A stretch of 64,000 nucleotides of DNA, from the NCBI GenBank assembly GCA_037903355.1, contig JBAJFE010000045.1, positions 248,001 to 312,000 on the forward strand, in the 5' to 3' direction. The notes under the pieces are model-generated. The model saw only the letters and a program-made list of their open reading frames with translations, was not told the DNA's origin and searched no databases. The translations under genes and the position numbers were made by a program. Of the stretch, positions 34,557 to 46,484 are shown one piece after another. The DNA is from Trichuris trichiura. Lineage: Eukaryota; Nematoda; Enoplea; Trichinellida; Trichuridae. The stretch's first letter is position 1. Every line of letters starts with the position of its first letter.

Positions 34557-35012
34557 CAGTGTTTCGCAGGGCCAGGGTCGCCAGGGCTTCCCTGTAAACG
34601 TTTCCGAGCGTTTCAGCCTCCCCCCCAATTCTGATTAGTTGATTTCGAGCGCGCTGATTGGCTAGATGGGAGGACGGAGGGTAGCCGAGACGTCATAATG
34701 TAGGCGCTGCACAAAGTTCTATGCGAAAGCATTTCCTGGATAGTGTGTCGAACACTTACTTTTTCACCTCCGAGCCGGCTGTCCCCTCCTCCCGGTACTC
34801 CTTTCCAGCCAATCAGAATTGCGGGGCGCAACAGCATGCAGCTTTCTCTTAGGCGGGAGACAATACCTGACGGGCAGGCCATACCTTCCTATGCACTTCA
34901 ACAGGATCATCCAGGTGAGGCATGTGCTTTCCAGAGATTAAAAGGGCCTCTCAAGGGCCCCCTGGACTTCAAAAAAGCCCCCCGGTGGGGTAGATTCCCC
35001 GAAGAATCACTG
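34557..35012. mobile_element. hAT-type MITE inside Tigger copy 2
   Basis: 456 bases flanked by GTCTAACA (34549-34556, 35013-35020), orthologous within the element to the insertion at 80-541. Its presence at the same site in both copies dates it before Tigger amplification. Confidence 0.85.
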
Positions 35013-37554
35013 GTCTAACATAAAGGCTGTTCGATTAATCAAAGACATCGCCGTCTTCAGAAAGAGGCTGCTCAGTGAATTGAACAAGCTATGGCATCGC
35101 AGCTGTTCTGTCAGTAACCTAATCGGAGCACTTCATAGTACACTGAGGTCAACACATTCGTTACGATTGCGTGCGAAACTACGGTGGAGGTGAAAGATCT
35201 CTCATCGTAGGTCAAAAGAGCGCTGAGAGAAATGCTCTTCTTAAGTTAACCCTTAATGAAATCATCGTCCATGTCTTCTGCGGATCCGTTGCTATGACTT
35301 CCTCAGCCTCATTACTAACCCCTGCAGAATCTTTGTTTAGCATTCTTGCAATGGGTCATTCGCTGACATGTCCTCTTGGACGCGGGAAATCTCTTGTTGC
35401 CTATGTCTGTTACGTAGCAGGCATTGCAAGCACATTCTATTTGCAAAATGACGCTTGGTTTACCGTATAGTGGTATCGTGGTTCCACTATTCCTCAAAAT
35501 AGACTTCAATGGACGCAGATCAGAGTAGATCCGGGAATTTAGTATTCACTGCTCATTAATGACTGAGACTTGAGGAAGAAAGCAAGTAACGGGAGCTTTC
35601 ATGGTACCGTTAGGCGTCAAGGCTCTGCGGATTTTGCCAATGCTCACTCGACCTTTGGCTAAAGATAAGTTGTTGCAAGAAACTGTTCGACGTACGGTAC
35701 CTTATTAAGGCGCCTTATGTTCACCTATGAACCAGGTCGGTAAAGCGGGAATTGCATTAATGAATCAGAACACAGCGGCACAGACTAATCCGTTGACCAG
35801 TTGTCAAACCTATATATTACCCTGTCAACGATAACACTGTGCTTTTAATCTGCTATCACTGACGACGGTAGCAGAAATGCTCCGAAGGCTATTAAGGCCC
35901 ACCTGTTTGCTTTCAAGGTTAAAAGTTAAGGCACTTGTTCACAAACGGCTACCCCTTATGCAGCCTCTTAATTAAACACAGTGAACAATGAAGAGCGAAT
36001 GTTAGAACGACGTTCGAACAAGTCATCCGTGTAACCCAAATTCATAATCACAAACAGAATGAAGAACTAAGACAGTGTTCTTATTTTTACCCCTTTTTTA
36101 GGCTTGGTAGGTGTTGTGGTATTCAGAGCTGAATTAAAAACTGTAGCAACAGGAAGAACCACAGCAATAACATCCCTTTACTAGGCGCACTGAATAGCGA
36201 ACGAGAGAAAACATGAGCAGCTACAGCGAACGACAGCGAAGAAGAAGCCAGCGCGAGCAGCTAAGCAACGAACGGCGTGTCACACAGTTAGCAATCCGCC
36301 ATATGTGAGTCATTCTGACACGCGTAGTTGATACACTCATACTGACGTGCCAGTTTGCATTTCTCGACAGTAGGTTATAATTGTGACGTGTGGTCTGTCA
36401 CTTTACTTAAACAAACCGAAGGCACCCAGTTTCACAACTCTTTCCATATTCATAATTAACTTTGACGTCACTGTCCCAGTTAATGGAAGGATTATGGCAT
36501 ATCAAGGCGCCTCTGGTTTTTCATAGGGTAACATGCTCCCGTGACATATGATCTTCAGTGGGAGAACGGGAGGAACATTCAGACAAAGATGCATAGGCCT
36601 CAAGTTCAGTGAAGCATCAACTGTTCTGATCAGTAAAACCATTAACCCTTTCATCCGTATCTAGCTCATACAGACAGCTACAGGCAGCCAGACGTTCCAT
36701 GTTTAATGAACTTCTGCTGGCAACAGAAGCAGAAATGTTCCGAAAGCTTTGAGGCAACCATCTTCTATTGTCATCTGAGCAAAAAATTCTTCCCTCAGCC
36801 TTCTCAATCTTCAACAACTAAAACCCAGGTCGTTTAACAGCTGTCAGTATTGAGCAACGACTATCTTGGATGAACATAATGGAGTGACGATTCTGACATC
36901 GATTTGCACTTTTCACTAATAGAAGTGCTTAAACTATGCTGTAAATTGCACTTTTTCTATTTAAGAGTATTGCAAAGCAAACGACATTTCAAATTCAGTA
37001 GACTTAGCTGTGTTGTTACCCTTTTAAACTTTTGCTGTTGTTAACGGATTTCCTAATCCATCAAACAGGCAATTAGCTCAAGTAAATTTAAAATTTTGCT
37101 GCATTAAGCGATCTTACAGTGTTTCTTCAGAAAACGTATGCAGCCTTTATGAGACAGTCAATATTCAAACTTAACTGTTTCTATGGATAAGGAATTTTAT
37201 TACTATTCCTAAGCCATTATGACTTAAAAAATTGACTTACGACAGCATGAAAAACTAAATTTAATTTGGGGGAATGAGAAACTAAAAGCAACAGGTGAGT
37301 GATAGCTTATCATAGTAGCATGAGATATCAGCATTATGCGCAGGGTTGAGAAGACATAAGAACAAGAAAAACCATTCTCTCAAGTCACATGATGGAATTC
37401 TGCCACTACATGCACAAAAAAAGATACCGCGCTGCAATTATGTTCAGCAGCGATTCGTTAATCCCTGCTGAAAATAGAGTCATTGTTTTCTAGAGATAAA
37501 TCGCGTTGAGTCAAATCCCTGGATAAAAAGGCCGTGGATAACGAGGGCCTACTG

Positions 37555-37800
37555 TAGATGTAAGCTTGGTCGATGAAGTGCACATTAACTGCCCCCTCGA
37601 GCTGCTCTTTAGTCATAGCGAGCTGTAGTCTAACAGGCTCCGTAAATCTCCATGTTCAATCTTCGAGGCGTCTCCTGACTTCACTGGGCCGCTTACCTCG
37701 AAGTTTCCGCGCGGGAACCGCCGTACCATCTTTGAAATGTGTCTGCTGACACAGTCTAACTGGCATAAGTATCGCACAAAATTGTCTTTGCATCTGCTGC
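37555..37800 (-). pseudogene. mariner transposase relic, N-terminal piece
   Basis: The minus strand reads TVSADTFQRW, then, after a frame shift, RRFPRGNFEVSGPVKSGDAS, IEHGDLRSLLDYSSL and, in another frame, TKEQLEGAVNV. These match the mariner helix-turn-helix region (WFxRFxSGDFDV..., xLxxLLDED, QxQLAExLxVS). With the pieces at 33477-33707 and 28545-29031 it forms one transposase relic in correct N-to-C order on the minus strand. Confidence 0.7.
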
Positions 37801-39507
37801 TGTCGTTTCTTGTTTAATAGGAAAAAGCAGTACATTTCGAAAATGTTCCATCAAAGTGTCCATGACAAAGACTTAACGGAACTGTGACCGGACGGGTGAA
37901 ACAGACTAAAATTTTTCCGCGGGCTTGAAGCGGACGTTCGGCAGAATTAAGCCCACAAAAAAGGGATTCCCTAACGTATGCAGTGAAAGAGATTTTTAAA
38001 GCATAACCTAAGCACTTAGAACTTTCCCTCTCATCTGATAAATTCACTAAATTCTGCGGATGACAGAACCTGGACACAGCACATGTCGAAGCATAAATTC
38101 TGTCTCTTTTAATTTACCTTTTCCATTAGATGTGCGACGCATTTCACGTGTTCATGCATCCAGGCCGCTGCAGTAAAGTAAGCTCTTGCCCGCATAAGCT
38201 ATTTGCCATTAGAGAAGATAGACCAGCCTTATGTAACGGCGAAACAAACTGAGCAAAACTCCATCTCCACAAGTGAAGATTCGTTATTAGTCTGCCGAAC
38301 CGTTTCAGCTGTGACGTTTACTTCTGCTTCATATTCTTTATATTCGTCTTGTAAACTTTCTTTACCCCATAAGATTTACAATTTGTACAGCCGAATTACT
38401 CCTTGGACCCACCAGCAATCGAACAGCCTACTGGCGGCAAGCTTTAGCTTCTAACGGGCTATCTGAGTGCGCTTTACTAACAGTACCAAATAAACGCAAA
38501 AGGGGATTTCAGGGTAGTATGGAGTCGAAGTATCCTTCCTATGACAAGAGATTCATTGTTTTCCATATCTCTCCTTAAGGACCAGGTACTACAGATCTGA
38601 TTATTCAGAACCGGTTCATTGAACCATCACAAATGATGCAATATTGGCATACATTTCTCTGTTGTTCTTTGATTGTACAGAAATGTCTGTCGGAGCTGTG
38701 TGAAGGTTTGCCTTTAAGGCTGAAGGTGAAAGGATTGTTTGCTTTGCTGAACGTCATCTTATTCTCTTGCAGAATGCAAGCGGCAATATTCCTGAGCTGA
38801 AATATTTCCACGTGTCTAATTAAAACTGTTTCAAGTGACGAATCGTGTTTTAACCTTCTGTTAGTTCGTGCTCCGCAGCCCTCCAACGATTTTGTTATCA
38901 TAATTTATGGCGCACCAACTGGTTTGTAATAGCTGCAAGCATAAGACCATTTCCTTACATGGCAAAACAAGGTGGTAATATTAGCGGTCGATTTAATATC
39001 AGTAAGATGTATTCTGGAAAAACTCAATCTTACAAAGCGAAACGTGCATACCGCAGGCCTCTAATCGTTGATATCCTTTGCACATTTTGTGTTACTTAAT
39101 TTTTCGCTAAACGGATTAGCTGGAACGAAAATATGTGCAATTAAGCCACGCTTTCATACTATACGGCACTTTTCTACAAACTTGCAAAATAAGTGCTTGC
39201 GTAGACTATCACACCAGAGCGCAGTAATAGTTTGATCCCATTTTGAATTGCAGTAACTCTTGTAAGCTATTCAAACATTTAATTGTTCTTGAGCAAAAGG
39301 GAAATGCAGTGTATTGAATGGAGTAAGATAACTGTCAATTTTCCTCAGGTAACGCTGTCTAATGTTGTGCTTCTGCATTGGGCCGCAAATTCATGCAACA
39401 TCATACCTGGATAAGCTGTGCAAATATCGTAGAAGGGTTTCAGGAATTTTGTGTACTCAGCTTTATGTAATGTGGCTCGACTTACCGCCCATGCCCTCTT
39501 ATTATCC
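37801..39507. other. no gene seen
   Basis: Short frames on both strands (38203-38454, 38605-38901) without start, splice or family support. Confidence 0.4.
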
Positions 39508-39515
39508 TATAAAAA
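39508..39515 (+). promoter_or_regulatory. TATA box of peptide gene 3
   Basis: TATAAAAA lies 44 bases before the ATG at 39552. A short upstream ATG frame (ATGAAGCAATCGAGATGA, 39538-39555) overlaps the start. Confidence 0.7.
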
Positions 39516-39551
39516 GGGCGAAAAAAGTTAAGAGACCATGAAGCAATCGAG

Positions 39552-40523
39552 ATGATGAAATTCGCTCTGTTCGTTCTCTTTGCTCTTGCTTTCCAGAATG
39601 CATTCGAAGTTGATGCGGTAAGCCATCTCAATACATTTAGCAGCAGCCGCTTCACGTTCGGGTACTATGCCGAAGCGTGGTAACCTATTTTTACTGACTA
39701 TGCAGTAGAATCGCATCAACAATGAATGGTGATTAACAATGCATAATTTTTTGCATCTGAATTTTAATTTTCCTTGTTAGAGCAAGGATATATTTCGAAA
39801 AAATACGCATGTGAAAACGATACAGTTAAAATGATACAATTTACTTAGAAAAATAAAACTTACAAAACCTTGTGGCGGCAATGTAGGACCAGGTGTAGGA
39901 GCACGCAAAAGTTTACTCAACCAACAACTACAATACTACATACAAGATTCGTCAAGTACAGTGGGCTGAGTTGTCCGGTCATTACCCACCACAACCTCAA
40001 GTAAATCGCAGGCTCTCAGGAAGCAGTTAACGTTGTAACGTCGTTAGAATGTGAAACTACGAATAGCATAATGGATCCAACAATAGTTACTGCTCAGGAA
40101 GGTTGTGCACTTGCTGGACGAAGTTATCCCAAGAAAATCTTTTAATTAGAAGAAACTGTAGCTAGGTGTTAAGAAGCTCTTATTAGTCTTATTAACTCTG
40201 CGTTGCGTAATATACAGAAGCAATGCGAATTTCGATTAAGCGTCAAGTGGATTCTTTAGTTCGCTATAGGAATACAGGGATAAGCTATATTTGAATAAAA
40301 ATCTGTTTTACTTCTGACTATTTACTGAAACATTGCATTTTAAACCTCACCTAATGGATGTTTTCAAACCGCTTTCCAGAAAGAGTTGAAGGAATGCATT
40401 GACAAGGATTGCTTGAAACTGTTTGAGGACGCAAGACCATGCTATCGTCCCAATCCAGAGGCAACATGCACTAAAAAAAGAACGGATTACGTTAAGTGCA
40501 TGATGACATGCTCCCGCTCTTGA
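39552..40523 (+). CDS. secreted six-cysteine peptide, gene 3
   Basis: Exons 39552-39617 and 40380-40523, phase 0, giving 69 residues. Exon 1 is a 22-residue signal peptide (MMKFALFVLFALAFQNAFEV, then DA) ending on GTAAGC. Exon 2 follows the acceptor CTTTCCAG and starts KELKECIDKDC. It has the family spacing C-x4-C-x9-C-x8-C-x9-C-x3-C, then SRS and TGA. A donor, GTAAGTT, at 40533 implies a 3' untranslated exon (acceptor CCTTTAG, from about 40781), as in the sister genes. The mature peptide is charged and presumably secreted with three disulfides. Role unknown to me. Confidence 0.78.
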
Positions 40524-40881
40524 GCAGAATGAGTAAGTTGTCAACTGCATGATGGAATATTGTTTCATTTTTTGTTATGTTGTTATTTCACCGCAAACAG
40601 CGTAGACGGTAGCTTCTGTTAAAACGCAGTTGTCTGATGCGTTCGGAATCTCCGCTTAAATCACTAGTTAGCTGAAAAGTAATGACGGATCTATAATAGA
40701 AGAAACAAAGTACTCAACTTAATTTAGAATGCGACTTAACCCCTCGCTTCTAGGAAAACATGATTTCAAATAACCTTTAGGAGCCTCTTGAAGCGTCAGT
40801 GGTCGAGCCTACAAAAGCTGGAGTATCTAAATGGAATGGGTTTTTCTATGGTGAAGAAGAATTTGCATCAGAGTTTTGAAT

Positions 40882-40887
40882 AATAAA
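40882..40887 (+). terminator. poly(A) signal of peptide gene 3
   Basis: AATAAA in TTTTGAATAATAAAAAACTG, at the end of the presumed 3' untranslated exon. Confidence 0.65.
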
Positions 40888-40889
40888 AA

Positions 40890-42940
40890 ACTGCATTCAA
40901 TCCACTTGTTTGTGACTTAGTTACGCGCGCAGAGGCGTTGAATGCATTGAAACAAACGCTTTCAACAATGCCCTTCAAACTAAGTGAAGGGTTATTACGC
41001 AGGCATTGCACGTTTGACATAGAAAACACTTATTGATATTATTAATGCAAAAGTCTGAAAACATGCTACAACACAGAATTTCCTAGCTTAATGCCAAAAG
41101 CTGCCGACCACCTGTATAGTTTTTGTCGACTGAAAATAGCAACATACGTTTTTTAATTTAAACTATTGTCTCAAACATTTCACTGAGTCGCTGCAAATTA
41201 TAGGTTTTGGATATCCCAATAAAATGCAGAAATATGAGTATTCTCTTCTTTGGTTACTCATTTTCATTAGCTGCGCATTGCTTTCCGTACGCACGCGAAG
41301 CTGCCAATAAATTAAGGAAAAACAGTAGGCGTTGAGCGAATTTTGTTCCTTTGCTAATTGCTGAGAAACGTGACGTGCGGCGTGCCTTCCATTCTTAAAA
41401 TTATTACAACAAATATTAGCTGAACCGAAGCGGGAGATTGGCGGGTTATTCACAAGTAATGCTTGTACAACGAACAAAGCAAACAAATATGTGTTCGGTG
41501 TAGTTTTAATTGAGTATGCGATTGATTGCATTGAAAACTACAGCTGCGACGATAACTACGTAATATTAATATTTCTTAAAGTTTGATTATTCAGCAAGCG
41601 GCAGAGGATAATACTGTGCAGTGAAAACTTCGATGCTGCACCACCTTGCCGACACGCAATCCTAATGATAATCTAACATACTTTAATACGACTGCGACAA
41701 AGTTGCATTGCGGAATAACTTTGCAAGTTTGAGTGATTGAACAGTCGATGCTGACGCAAAGCTTTCACAAATATTTAAGCTTTTCAGAATCTGAAGAAAA
41801 AAGAAAAATGTGCACGAAATTGATATCAAACCTCTGCGCGGAGGTATTAATACTTTTCACTCGAATACTTCTCTCAGCTAGCAATGCATTTAGCCGAATT
41901 CTCGAAATTATGAAGACGTTTGCTTAAACTACATATGCAGTTCCACCTGACTGATCATCATCTTCTGTGTATGGGGCAAAGAAATTTGGAATGCTTTTGT
42001 GCAGCTTGTTTTTCAAGAAAAAATTTGAGTCAAGTTGGCGCATATTTCGAACGAGCAGCCGGAGCAGCTGCTCAGTAATGCTCCACGTTATTATACACGT
42101 GGTTTTCGGCTGTTATTTGCTTTTAAATATTTCACTGAGCTGATAAGCATACAGACGACTTCCCATGTTTGCCAGTTTTTAAAACACCACCCAAAACCTG
42201 CGCGTAGTCGACTTAGCTGCACAGTTCGTTTCCCTTGACCCAAAGAACAGCGAAATAAAGTTTGAACATTTGTTCGACATTGCCTAGTTTTTTTTGCATT
42301 GCGCTTTATCCTTATTGTTGCAGCAGTTCACTGTTTTAAAAAGAACGCAAAAAATAAGCGGCACGTTGGTAAAACTTGCAGAAAATGAGCCTTTTGAATT
42401 TAAAAAATTAAAGAATTTGATTGTACACGCTCAAGCACTCTACTGGAATTTATCCCGTTAAATACAATTTGTTTATCTCCAGTATTAACCGTCGAACATT
42501 TTTACTTTTTTTCCTCCTTTACAATTATACGATACCATCTGCCTTGTAATACTGCGCTATGCCCAAGCAGTTTACAAGAGAATGGCTGCTTTTGTCTATG
42601 TACTGTAGAGCGTACATGCGCATCATTAAACTTACCGAATCACTAGTGCAACAAAGTTGTTGCGTATGAAAGGAGTTACCAGTTGGTGTAATATCATGTA
42701 ACATTGCGTTTGATAGATTCAATCTTGTTGTAACTTTTTTTGCCGTTCTCCTTTATCTATTTTTCCCCGAATATTTCATTTCGCATCGTTATTGCCCGTT
42801 CAATTGTTGATAAAATGAGATATTTCTTCCGCTTACACGTGTAGCTGTTTTGTTGACCATCGGCTAGATAGAAGAGCTCGCTTGCATTGTAATTTTTTGT
42901 AGATCTTTATAACTTCGTCGCCCATGTGACACGAGCGTTC
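40890..42940. other. no gene seen
   Basis: A minus-strand frame at 41163-41531 (122 codons) has no recognisable family, start context or splice sites. Confidence 0.4.
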
Positions 42941-42944
42941 ACTG

Positions 42945-45745
42945 ATGGAACTGGTGGTGGCGGTGGCAATTGGCATTCTGGCCATTATTTTCAGTGGTTC
43001 CGTGATCGCTCTCTTTCTTATTTGTCGACATAGATTTTGCCTACAGCAGCTGGACGAAAAGCCTATTTTGAAGTATAGTAAGGAGGAGCACAACACCGCT
43101 GCTCCTTCATCCTCTGCGCAGTGCAATCAGAATGCTGCTGAATCTGATTTGGACGACATGTTGCAGTTAAGCCCTAATATCGGTAAGCGCTTTCGAAATA
43201 CTCGTTTTGCTTCGCTTATGTGCTTTACTCCTTCGCGTATTGTTTACACAGGGCTGGTTGCACCCGATTTAATTTTTGCTAAAGGTTAAACCCGTTAGTT
43301 TCTAGTTTTTTTTCAAATCTCTCTGTCCCGATAGTATCTAACTAAACAAAGAGGTCAGCTCCATTGAAGTTTGTTGCCTCACGTGTGGGAGCCCATGTGA
43401 GTTTCGCGCCAGTCGTCACCAGTCGTCGGTTAAAGTCAATTCTTTGTTTTCCCATTTCCTGCTGTTGGGTAATGAAATACTTTTGAAACGCACTTCACCT
43501 TCAGGCGGTATTAAGTTTCGCGGAAAAAGTGTTCTTGTCGTGTTCGCGAAACATTTTCATCATATGATAACGTTTTGTTACTTTGGTTGTAACCATTTTT
43601 GTAAGAACGCTTGCTTCTGCAAAGTGACAGACAAAAGAGACAATGCAGCACTTGTCTTTTTCATGTTGAACTGAGAGTGTACTTTCAGTAGATCGCTGAA
43701 AATGTTTAATGTCTGCATACGTCATCAATGTGGAATTCGTCGAATTTGACTTAACATATGGTCGCACGAATATGTTCGGTTTGATGTCAAAGCTAGGCGA
43801 AAGTTAGTATAGGAATTTCTTTCGAATTTTCGAGAAAGGTTAAAGCGAAAATTACTTAAAATTCCATTGTTTGTTTTTGGCTACTGTTGGATTACACCGT
43901 TGGCGACCTTTACCTTCCTGCATTATGTTTCCGCCTGGTCGATTTTAATGACCCGCTTTCGTTAAGTTTTCGTTATCAGATAAATGCGTACAAAAGTTTT
44001 CTTCGTCTCCGAGACTAGTTCAATTCCAAACGTCTCAAGGTCGTTCACGCAAGAGCGATTTTTTGCATAAGTGCCCAGTTGCAGTTGCCTTTGAAATAGC
44101 GAAATACGACCAGCCAAAAATTGATGATAAATGCAATATTCGCTCACTAGTCATGTAGATAAGACGTTTTGAAGATGCATTCTATTGTCAACTGATTTAG
44201 GAACTGCTTGATCAAAGATATGAACCATTAAAGAGATAACAACGGTAACTTTATTAGATGTCCAAGTTTGCGTGATTTTTCTTAAGTTTTTTTGTTGGGA
44301 GCTCTCTGGGGTGATTGTTAATGTTGGTATAGTGCTTACACATTACCTAAATTTACATTCGGCAAACATGCCGTATGTCCTATAGTGCTATCGATGTGCA
44401 GGTTAGCCATCGTCTGTAGAAAATGTGAAGGATTTTGGGCTGAAATTTCAATTGTTTTGCAGAAGAATGCTTGAAAATTTTGATAGCTTATTACTGAGGC
44501 AAACTGAAGCACTTGTTGGCAAATTTTTGACCGTTGACGCCATGTTCTACAATAAACGAACAAGTTGCTTAATATTTCAAATTGAAGGGACGTAACGGCA
44601 GATCGTCGCACAGACAAATTCGTCTGCGACATCTTTGATTGATGGTTGCCATCTTGGTCATTGCCTTTTTTGCCTACTGCCGGCACGCCTCTTTTTTACT
44701 GAGCTCGTAAATAATTTATTTGCCAAGCGAAGTGCCGCGATCCTTAGTTTTCAAACGTTGTAGAGACATTTGCATAAAGCGGTAGTTGTCTTGAAACTTT
44801 TGCCAGTTTAAGGAGGCTTCTCGTGGCATGTAGTTTTACGAAGAGTTCAAACGAAAGACAACTATTCCATTAGGCAATGCATACTCGTATGTTAGTCGAG
44901 CTGTAAAGGCGGCCGTCTCCTCAAAAGACGCTTTATTTGCGTTATGTAACCTAGTCCGAAACTTTTACGTTTGCATACGCCCAGTCATGGAATGTCAAAT
45001 AGATTTTTTGAGGTCAACGCTTTCAAGTTTTTTTCTCGCTTATTGAGATTAAACTGTGTAACTTGATATACGTTTCCCTTAGTCGAATTACGTTACTTGA
45101 AAGTTGAAAACAAAACTATCCGTTGCGAACGATGATGAAACTGAACTTGCATTTATAAGATTTTGATGAAAGTTTTTTTGCCCACCTGAAAGTCGTTGCA
45201 ATTATAATTTGTTTTTAGAGAAAATCCTGAAGGAACGCAGCTGGTTACACGATGCCAGTGGTCTTGTTGAACATTGTTTGTCGATTTTACGCATATGTCA
45301 TTGGGTGACTGACAAGTTGAGCGGTTTGTCCTTTAGTCCCGTACACGGAAATCAGGTGAATTTAAAAGACGCTATGCTTCCTGCTGACGAGTCAATTTTT
45401 CAGATTGTGATGGACGAGGTCAGGCTAGCTACCCAAAGAGTTATGCCTCGAGTGGATGACTTGGTTAGAGCGATGTACACTGGCAAGAGCAAAGGGGTTC
45501 AGGCAACCTTGTTGGAGGCTCGAGCCGCGGCTTTGATTTTGGCCACAAATAATCTTGTCTTAGCTTTTCGTGCTGCCTATCCAACGGCCGTGGAAAATGT
45601 AGAATGGCTACGTATTATCCTTTCCGACTTGGAGTTGCACCTAAAAAAGCTTAGAGAGGCAGCCCAGAGCGAAGAAATGCAATGCATTCAAAGAGAGCCA
45701 TTCACCCCCACTAATGGCGTCACTCTGACGACGCCGCAGATATAA
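42945..45745 (+). CDS. tmem98: TMEM98 homologue
   Basis: Exons 42945-43182 and 45219-45745 join in phase 1 to give 254 residues (vertebrate TMEM98 has 226). Residues 1-30 are MELVVAVAIGILAIIFSGSV and more hydrophobic residues ending in CRHRFC, a single N-terminal membrane segment as in TMEM98. The second exon starts EKILKERSWLHDASGLVEHC, then LRICHW, PRVDDLVRAMY, LLEARAAALILATNNLVLAF and LREAA, the conserved core of the family. In vertebrates TMEM98 is a membrane protein that restrains self-cleavage of the transcription factor MYRF. The same role here is inference. It lies head-to-tail with PSTK, 740 bases upstream of it. Confidence 0.93.
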
Positions 45746-46386
45746 GCCACGAACTACACCATTAATGCCACATTGAAAGTTTCTTGTTGCCTACTGTCAT
45801 TATTTTATGTGTTCTGGTTTACTTGATAATCAACTTACGGGATAACTTTTCCAACGCGAAAGATGCTCGCATTTTGCCGACGTACCTTGCAGCCAACTTT
45901 CGTGTAGCATACGTCCGTTTACTATTTCAAATTTTGAAGTCATACCTGTCTTCATCACTTGGAATCTTCTTTTTAACGTTTTCATCAGTGATGGCAACGT
46001 TTGTGCAGACGCCATTTTATTGCATATTTTTCATTGGTCGTTCCGTTGTGCGTACTTGCTTCGGATGCCGACTTAACCTATAGGCAAATGTTGTATTCTA
46101 TACTCAGACGCCGTTCAACGACCGTCTGTGCGGGGTGATATATGTGCGCTTGTTTTGGACGCGTAAGAAGATCTGAAGTCGAGGTTTCGAAATGCTTCCG
46201 ACAAAAAACTGCAAATGATGATGCAACGGTTCATGATAGATTGGAACAATCTTTTGCTGTGATTTTACCTACCAAATGTTCAATCATCTAAACTGAATGC
46301 AATTGCGTGTCATAATCTTGCTTGCCGATTCCTTCCAGAGGCGCTTTGCTGTATGTGACCATTGCTGTTGTCGTTTACGTAGTGTC

Positions 46387-46392
46387 AATAAA
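46387..46392 (+). terminator. possible poly(A) signal of the TMEM98 gene
   Basis: AATAAA 640 bases after the stop and about 100 bases before the next start codon; the only good match I noticed in this interval. Confidence 0.3.
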
Positions 46393-46484
46393 TTCTACCT
46401 TTCCGATGGACCTGCTGAGAACGTATGTGACGACGTCTTACCGACTGAAATGTTTTCCTCGCTGTAAGACAATTCCACTAAGCC

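Larger units (their letters stand above)
33708..37554 (-). mobile_element. Tigger/pogo-type DNA transposon, copy 2, complete (3847 bp)
   Basis: The left end is CAGTAGTCCCTTGTTGTCCG and the right end ...GATAACGAGGGCCTACTG, near-perfect inverted repeats with TA on both sides (33706-33707, 37555-37556). The terminal sequence is of the Tigger type. It carries a minus-strand transposase N-terminal remnant (34142-34336) and a hAT MITE (34557-35012). No catalytic domain is seen. It interrupts the mariner relic whose parts lie on both sides. Confidence 0.9.

Noticed and set aside
41163..41531. 122-codon minus-strand frame
   Set aside because: No recognisable motif, and unsupported start and end.
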